The position numbers and the translations under genes were made by a program. Below the pieces are notes generated by a model. The model worked only from the letters and a program-made list of their open reading frames with translations, had not been told where the DNA came from and made no database searches. From Enterococcus xiangfangensis (lineage in GTDB: Bacteria; Bacillota; Bacilli; Lactobacillales; Enterococcaceae): a DNA stretch of 64,000 nucleotides. The stretch's first letter is position 1. Every line of letters starts with the position of its first letter. The DNA lies in the NCBI RefSeq assembly GCF_005405365.1, contig NZ_BJDX01000001.1, positions 124,001-188,000 on the forward strand. The letters are read 5' to 3'. Below are positions 59,958 through 64,000 of this stretch, in pieces.

Positions 59958-59998
59958 AACGCAACATAAACAGAGTATATCATAGTTTAAGTTGCGTT
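59958..59998 (-). promoter_or_regulatory. Integrase promoter flanked by an inverted repeat
   Basis: AACGCAACATAAAC (59958-59971) and GTTTAAGTTGCGTT (59985-59998) are inverted 14-mers with one mismatch. Between them on the minus strand is an extended -10, TGATATACT. The arms fit an operator, or a recombination core, overlapping the promoter. Confidence 0.6.
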
Positions 59999-60077
59999 AA
60001 AAATAGACGAACAAAAAAGCGGCAACAAAAAAACAGATTTTCCCTTAGAGCCGCAAGGGATCACGCCATTTTCACCA

Positions 60078-60104
60078 ACGCAACACAACAAGGTTGTGTT
60101 GCGT
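60078..60104 (+). promoter_or_regulatory. Perfect inverted repeat before the PemI-like gene
   Basis: ACGCAACACAAC (60078-60089) and GTTGTGTTGCGT (60093-60104) form a 12-bp perfect palindrome with a 3-bp centre, 29 bp before the antitoxin ATG. It shares the heptamer ACGCAAC with the integrase promoter repeat, so it is a likely antitoxin operator. Confidence 0.65.
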
Positions 60105-60132
60105 GATAAAATTTTATAAAGGAGTGATATCA

Positions 60133-60363
60133 ATGCTTACAGCAAAATCTAGATTACAAGGGAGTTCTGTTGTAATAACCTTGCCTTCCGATAACGGAAA
60201 GAAACCAACAGAAAATCAAGAATACATTGTAGTATATTCTGATAACGGAACAATTACGTTAGTTCCTAAAATCGAAGATCCATTTAGTGGTGGTGAAGAA
60301 GCTGAGTATTACGAAAAGGACGAGTGGGACGATTTAGTTCCTGAAGGGAGAGAAATCTGGTAA
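60133..60363 (+). CDS. MazE/PemI-family antitoxin
   Basis: 76 residues. The N-terminus MLTAKSRLQGSSVVITLPSD is an AbrB-like swapped-hairpin DNA-binding fold. The acidic C-terminus (EAEYYEKDEWDDLVPEGREIW) is the toxin-binding tail. The ATG at 60133 follows AAGGAGTG; the open frame upstream crosses the palindrome and is not used. Its stop shares a base with the toxin start. Confidence 0.87.
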   Translation: MLTAKSRLQGSSVVITLPSDNGKKPTENQEYIVVYSDNGTITLVPKIEDPFSGGEEAEYYEKDEWDDLVPEGREIW

Positions 60364-60719
60364 TGACAGAAGAAAGGAATTATATTCCAAAAAAAGGTGA
60401 TATTGTCTGGATTAATTTTGATCCCTCAGCAGGAAAGGAAATTCAAAAAAGACGCCCGGGATTAGTCGTTTCAAGATATGAATTTAACCGAAAGACCATG
60501 TTTGCGGTGATTTGTCCCATTACTTCCACTATCAAGCAGCTACCTACTCGCTATACCTTACCTGATGAAGCAGAAACGACAGGACAAGTACTTATTTCTC
60601 AGTTAAAATCACTTGATTTCAAAGAACGAAAGCTAAAAAAACCGAAGGCCTACCACTTGCAGATATGGCCAAAATTGATCAAATACAATTGTGTTCGTGG
60701 CGTTGATTGGATTGAGTAA
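60363..60719 (+). pseudogene. MazF/PemK-family endoribonuclease toxin, frameshifted at the C-terminus
   Basis: 118 codons. The start YIPKKGDIVWINFDPSAGKEI, the catalytic-core stretch KRRPGLVVSRYEF and VICPITSTIKQLP are normal. After KERKLKK the reading frame carries KAYHLQIWPKLIKYN. The neighbouring frame reads EGLPLADMAKIDQIQ, which is the conserved end of PemK toxins. One base was gained or lost at a run of seven A (60635-60641). The last helix is therefore scrambled, so the toxin may be inactive or rescued by slippage. Confidence 0.75.
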
Positions 60720-61146
60720 TACATACTCAAATAAACAAAAAGACCGTCTTTTAAGTAGAGTAATAAAACTTGATGACGTAACTTTAAAACAGTTGCGAAA
60801 TTGGCGACAGGAACAAATGAAGATTATGCTTTTGCATGGTTACAATAGTAAGTCTCCACAACAATTCTTATTCACCACAAAAGAGAATAAGCTCTATTAT
60901 CCGCAAGCCGTAAATGATTGGCTTAACTGGATTTATAAGAAAACTCCAATGGATGTAAAAATTACTCCACACGGTTTTCGGCATACACACTGTAGTCTGT
61001 TGTTTGAAAGTGGCGCTTCAATAAAAGAGGTACAAGAAAGATTAGGCCATAAAGATATCAAAACAACCATGAACATTTATGCTCACGTTACCCCTAAATC
61101 AATCAAGGAAACTGGCGATAGATTTGCTAAATTTATGGGTGAATGA
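60691..61146 (+). pseudogene. Phage-type tyrosine integrase, 3' half only
   Basis: About 150 codons. Recognisable from SNTYSNKQKDRLLSRVIKLD at about residue 9 onward. It has the catalytic HGFRHTHCSLLFESGASIKE with His-x-x-Arg, RLGHKDIKTTM with the second His, and TMNIYAHV with the Tyr. The N-terminal arm and core-binding domains and the first catalytic Arg are missing. Its 5' end coincides with the end of the toxin gene, so this is a junction of two elements. It is unrelated in detail to the small integrase. Confidence 0.82.
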
Positions 61147-61186
61147 TCAGCAACGTAGCCAAAACAAAAAAACATCAAATAAAAAA

Positions 61187-61218
61187 GCTCGAAACGCTGT
61201 AATACCAACGTTTCGAGC
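61187..61218 (+). terminator. Terminator after the integrase remnant
   Basis: GCTCGAAACG (61187-61196) pairs with CGTTTCGAGC (61209-61218), followed by a short T-rich stretch. Positions 61219-61399 show nothing coding. Confidence 0.75.
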
Positions 61219-61399
61219 ACTCGTTTTATTATTAACCAACTGACCCTTCCATTTAAGAATTGGCTTTGTTGGAATTTGTAAATACTATTAAATCAATATA
61301 ATTTATAGAAAAAGCTACTACTAAATAAGTGTACATTCCTTTCTATTTTTACAAACAGATAGACTTTAGTTAGCTTTTTCTAGCTGGGGGCATTATCTT

Positions 61400-61966
61400 C
61401 TAATCCGCTAAATATTTTTCTATTTCATTTTTTCTAATTTTAATTTTTTTCTTATAAAATTTTCCAAACGAATCAACCGCACGAAATTCAATCAAAATTT
61501 GTTTTTCTTTGTCCTTATCTATCTTAGGCATTATTTGCGTCTTAGTATAGTTATCAAATAAATATTTACTATACATCCAAGTATCAGCTTCAAATGGAGA
61601 TATTATCATTGGTAATTTTGAGAATCTCCCCAAATCTTCATCTGTAAGCAATATGCCACCACTTATAAATTTCTTTTTTATCCATCTTCTCTTATATACA
61701 TTAACCTTTATTGTCGATATTGTAATTGGAAATTTACTGTAATTAAATATCTCACAAGAAATAACAGAAATAGGATCAATAAAATTTCTTGTGGGGTGCA
61801 TAACTGAAACCTGCCTTTTTATGCCATTAACTTCTAATTTGCCTTTTCTTCTTTCATCTCGAACTGCTAACCATAGCGATACCCAAACAGCACCGATTGT
61901 TCCTATAGCACTCAACCAATTCACTAATTGCTCATTTTGCCATATGTTTTTTATCACCCAATCCAT
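61400..61966 (-). CDS. Membrane-anchored protein of unknown function, possible third member of the TIR operon
   Basis: 188 residues. A TM helix near the N-terminus (about 17-34, WLSAIGTIGAVWVSLWLAV) is followed by a basic stretch. The rest is a beta-rich soluble domain, with IDPISVISCEIFNYSKFPIT and KQILIEFRAVDSFGKFY. It has a GAGGTGA ribosome-binding site and lies 98 bp after the two-TM gene on the same strand, with no clear terminator between them. No family assigned. It is visibly AT-richer than the chromosome genes. Confidence 0.7.
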   Translation of the reverse strand: MDWVIKNIWQNEQLVNWLSAIGTIGAVWVSLWLAVRDERRKGKLEVNGIKRQVSVMHPTRNFIDPISVISCEIFNYSKFPITISTIKVNVYKRRWIKKKFISGGILLTDEDLGRFSKLPMIISPFEADTWMYSKYLFDNYTKTQIMPKIDKDKEKQILIEFRAVDSFGKFYKKKIKIRKNEIEKYLAD

Positions 61967-62064
61967 TTAATTCACCTCAATTTATTATACAAAAAAACAC
62001 GCCCATAAAGGACGTATAAAAAGCATTTAACATGGAAGAGCCATTCACTTTGCAGTCAGTTTTT

Positions 62065-62478
62065 TTATATTCCCAGTCCATAGAAAATAATTATTAGGGT
62101 CAAAATAGTAATAGTTGGAATATAAAACCATTTTTGAGTTGTCCCCTTAAGCACTTCACTGTAGTCATACTTGCTTACTTTTCTTTCTATTTTTAAGTCG
62201 TAATCTTTTTTTATACCGGTTCTTACTTCTTCATAAAGGTCTCGGTATCTCCGTTCCATAATCAAATAAAAAGTATCCAAAAAATAAAAGCTTATTAGTG
62301 GGAGAGCTATAATCAAGATAAAATAGATTCTAAACTCTGTAGAACGTTCGGAGAAAATAAGCAAAGCTGATATTAAGGTTATACACCAACCCTTTACGGA
62401 CGTTGATTTTCCCGATAGCCTATTTATAATACCTTGAATCATCTCTAAATGTTTCGCTTTATCGTAATCATTGCTCAT
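62065..62478 (-). CDS. Two-TM membrane protein, SLATT-like, partner of the TIR protein
   Basis: 137 residues. The N-terminal amphipathic helix KAKHLEMIQGIINRLSGKS leads into a TM hairpin (about 29-45 and 51-72). A second cytoplasmic helix, MERRYRDLYEEVRTGIKKDY, and a C-terminal TM (about 117-136) follow. The helix-TM-TM-helix plan is that of SLATT-type pore-like effectors known next to nucleotide-signal or TIR proteins; this is my inference. The start (ATG 62478) overlaps the TIR gene end by 11 bp and follows GGAG, so the two are coupled. Confidence 0.75.
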   Translation of the reverse strand: MSNDYDKAKHLEMIQGIINRLSGKSTSVKGWCITLISALLIFSERSTEFRIYFILIIALPLISFYFLDTFYLIMERRYRDLYEEVRTGIKKDYDLKIERKVSKYDYSEVLKGTTQKWFYIPTITILTLIIIFYGLGI

Positions 62479-63322
62479 AAATTTTCTCCAGAATTGGTAT
62501 ATAGTATAACGCGTCTAGAGTCTCTGGCCCTTTGACACCATTTTCATTACTTTGTTGCCACCTCAACAAATCTAGCCAGCCAATTTTTTTTAATTTTGAC
62601 AGATCAGTTTTATATCTAATATTGAATTCAGTGCGTTTCTCTATACTTTGCTCTGACTCAAGAAGAATTTTTCTCACTTCTTCAAGTGAATACCTGGGGT
62701 TTCTTTTCTCAACGATATTAAAGGTTGATATTTCATTGTACAGCCAAGGAGAATAGGTTTGATCACTATCTTCCGGATCCAACTTGTCATCAATAATTGA
62801 ATTTTTCGTATTTAAAAAAAACAAGCATTCTGACCTATCAATCATATTATTCAGAGCTGTAGAAAGCATCATATGAACATGGCTGGTTGTCATGTTTCGT
62901 TTTTCATAACTATATGTTTCGCCATTCTCATTCAAACAATAATGATTATCTAGTTCCTTTAATAATTCATCGCTATATCCCCAAACTGTTGAATCAATGA
63001 AACAATTTAGTCCAAAATTCTGGAATAACCAAGCGGCCAATTTGATTGCTAACTTCTCATCCTTATGAGAGTGTGAGATAAAAATATCTGCATGAATAGA
63101 CGGAAACCATTCATTACTTAATTTTGAACCATCTAAATCTTCATTACTTTTTTGAATAGAAGCACTAAGCAACCCTTTATCTATAAGACTATCCGATTTC
63201 CTTTTCATTTCCTCTTTATTGACTTTTAAACTATCCGTTATTTTCGACAAACTCATACTTTCTATTTTACCCAACAAACTAATATCGGCATTTGATAAAG
63301 ACAAATTATATCCTCTAAACAC
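62468..63322 (-). CDS. TIR-domain protein with N-terminal helix-turn-helix-like region
   Basis: 284 residues. Residues about 13-60 (SLSKITDSLKVNKEEMKRK) look like a small winged helix. The TIR domain (about 78-215) has the first-strand motif DIFISHSHKDEK and the loop FIDSTVWGYSDELLKELD. A SPWLYNEI motif has Glu197 at the place of the catalytic NADase Glu. An extra C-terminal helical part (about 216-284) ends LYYIPILEKIYE. The start is GTG at 63322, eight bases after GGAG, with an extended -10 (63357-63349). TIR proteins of this kind act in anti-phage defence by NAD cleavage or signal synthesis; the function here is inferred. Confidence 0.82.
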   Translation of the reverse strand: MFRGYNLSLSNADISLLGKIESMSLSKITDSLKVNKEEMKRKSDSLIDKGLLSASIQKSNEDLDGSKLSNEWFPSIHADIFISHSHKDEKLAIKLAAWLFQNFGLNCFIDSTVWGYSDELLKELDNHYCLNENGETYSYEKRNMTTSHVHMMLSTALNNMIDRSECLFFLNTKNSIIDDKLDPEDSDQTYSPWLYNEISTFNIVEKRNPRYSLEEVRKILLESEQSIEKRTEFNIRYKTDLSKLKKIGWLDLLRWQQSNENGVKGPETLDALYYIPILEKIYEQ

Positions 63323-63590
63323 TTCAACAACTCCAGTTATTTTCTTTTAGTATATCAAAAAATCTAACATATAAGATAGCTAGATGGAATACTTTTATTT
63401 CAGATCACTCCTTTTTTTCATCTGGATTGACCATCTCAATTTCTAAAAACAAAAAGTAGCAGTCATATAAAATCAGTTTATTCTAGCAAAAAAAGTGTAG
63501 CGGACTGACCTTTCATTTTTCTCACTATTCATTTTGCTGATAAATCATCAATTCCAAAACACCGTTTTTTTGATACACATTTGGAAAGTC

Positions 63591-63782
63591 TTACGGCAAC
63601 AATTCAAAGCTACCTGAAAATTCAAATAAATCAGGAGAGTACAAATAGTTCTCATTGCTTTCATCAACTATGGATACCCATTTCAAAATACTATCATATC
63701 CAACAGCTTTATAAGTTTTACCATAATCAAAAGCTAAGCAAGTGGGACCTATATATTTAGCTTCAATATAATTAATCACCAT
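63591..63782 (-). CDS. Small unknown protein (63 aa)
   Basis: Starts MVINYIEAKYIGPTCLAFDYG after GGTGG. It has a beta-rich SH3-like pattern with YKAVGYDSILKWVSIVDESN and NYLYSPDLFEF. Small proteins of this shape occur in phages and islands; no function is known. It follows the HTH gene at the window edge by about 20 bp on the same strand. The gap from 63323 to 63590 holds the TIR promoter and nothing else visible. Confidence 0.6.
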   Translation of the reverse strand: MVINYIEAKYIGPTCLAFDYGKTYKAVGYDSILKWVSIVDESNENYLYSPDLFEFSGSFELLP

Positions 63783-63800
63783 TCAACCACCTTATTGATT

Positions 63801-64000
63801 TTACTCAACCATAACCCCATTTTTATATCGTTTCAAGAAATTTTTACTAACTTGATTCTTCCACTTTTCTACTGATTTCTTGCTGTATTTCATCGTTGCT
63901 GCAATCTGCTGCATGGTCATAGGCTCTTTGCAAAGGTATGCGTAAAACAACGTTGTGCGTTCTTTTGCGCATAGCAATTGCCATGCCTGAATGATCGCTT
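63801..64000 (-). CDS. Phage-type HTH/sigma-like regulator, C-terminal fragment
   Basis: 66 codons up to the stop; the gene runs off the right edge. KERTTLFYAYLCKEPMTMQQ, then IAATMKYSKKSVEKWKNQV, is a helix-turn-helix like that of sigma-70 region 4 or ArpU-type late regulators of phages. This suggests that a prophage or related island continues to the right. Confidence 0.6.
   Translation of the reverse strand, partial: AIIQAWQLLCAKERTTLFYAYLCKEPMTMQQIAATMKYSKKSVEKWKNQVSKNFLKRYKNGVMVE

Overview
The window reads as a low-GC Firmicutes chromosome, most likely an Enterococcus that is not E. faecalis. This rests on the order of an Epa-type rhamnopolysaccharide locus, a dcw cell-division cluster without murE, an ispA-tlyA junction without dxs, an EfaR-like manganese regulator and several TTG-started genes. 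The species call is inference from gene content, not from a database search.

Region 1 (1-10993, minus strand) is the conserved Epa-type surface polysaccharide locus. Read 5' to 3' it runs: TagO/EpaA-like initiating transferase, two GT2 glycosyltransferases (EpaB/EpaC-like), rmlA-rmlC-rmlB-rmlD for dTDP-L-rhamnose, a third GT2 (EpaI-like), two polytopic membrane proteins (EpaJ/EpaK positions) and the start of an ABC-exporter permease (EpaL-like) cut by the window edge. rmlA has its own promoter and a foldable leader. A terminator lies between rmlB and rmlD.

Region 2 (11084-21650) is housekeeping: YihY, methionine aminopeptidase, flavodoxin with a long foldable leader, an M29 aminopeptidase, tRNA-Arg(CCT), a DEAD-box helicase, a Gfo/Idh/MocA oxidoreductase, SfsA, a small DUF4828-like protein, the manganese regulator and glucose-6-phosphate dehydrogenase.

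Region 3 (21651-39884, minus strand) is the dcw cluster: mraZ-rsmH-ftsL-pbp2x-mraY-murD-murG-divIB-ftsA-ftsZ-ylmE-sepF-ylmG-ylmH-divIVA, then ileS behind a T-box. Region 4 (40112-49320) is the recN-argR-tlyA-ispA-xseB-xseA-folD-nusB-asp23 block plus an M24 peptidase and a GlsB-type membrane protein.

Region 5 (about 49600-64000) is accessory DNA and the most interesting part. It holds a decayed DUF3021 gene, a GH1 gene truncated next to an integrase 3'-end scar, an unknown single-pass membrane protein followed by a second such scar, and a giant BspA/InlB-repeat LPXTG-type adhesin broken by one stop codon. A Phd/ParE-type toxin-antitoxin pair, a small intact tyrosine integrase, a PemIK/MazEF-type pair with a frameshifted toxin, and the 3' half of a second integrase follow. 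Next comes a minus-strand operon of a TIR-domain protein, a two-TM membrane protein and probably a third membrane-anchored protein, which is the best candidate for a little-described defence system. The window ends in a phage-like HTH regulator. The integrase and the PemI-like gene share the same inverted-repeat motif in their divergent promoter regions, which suggests common control.
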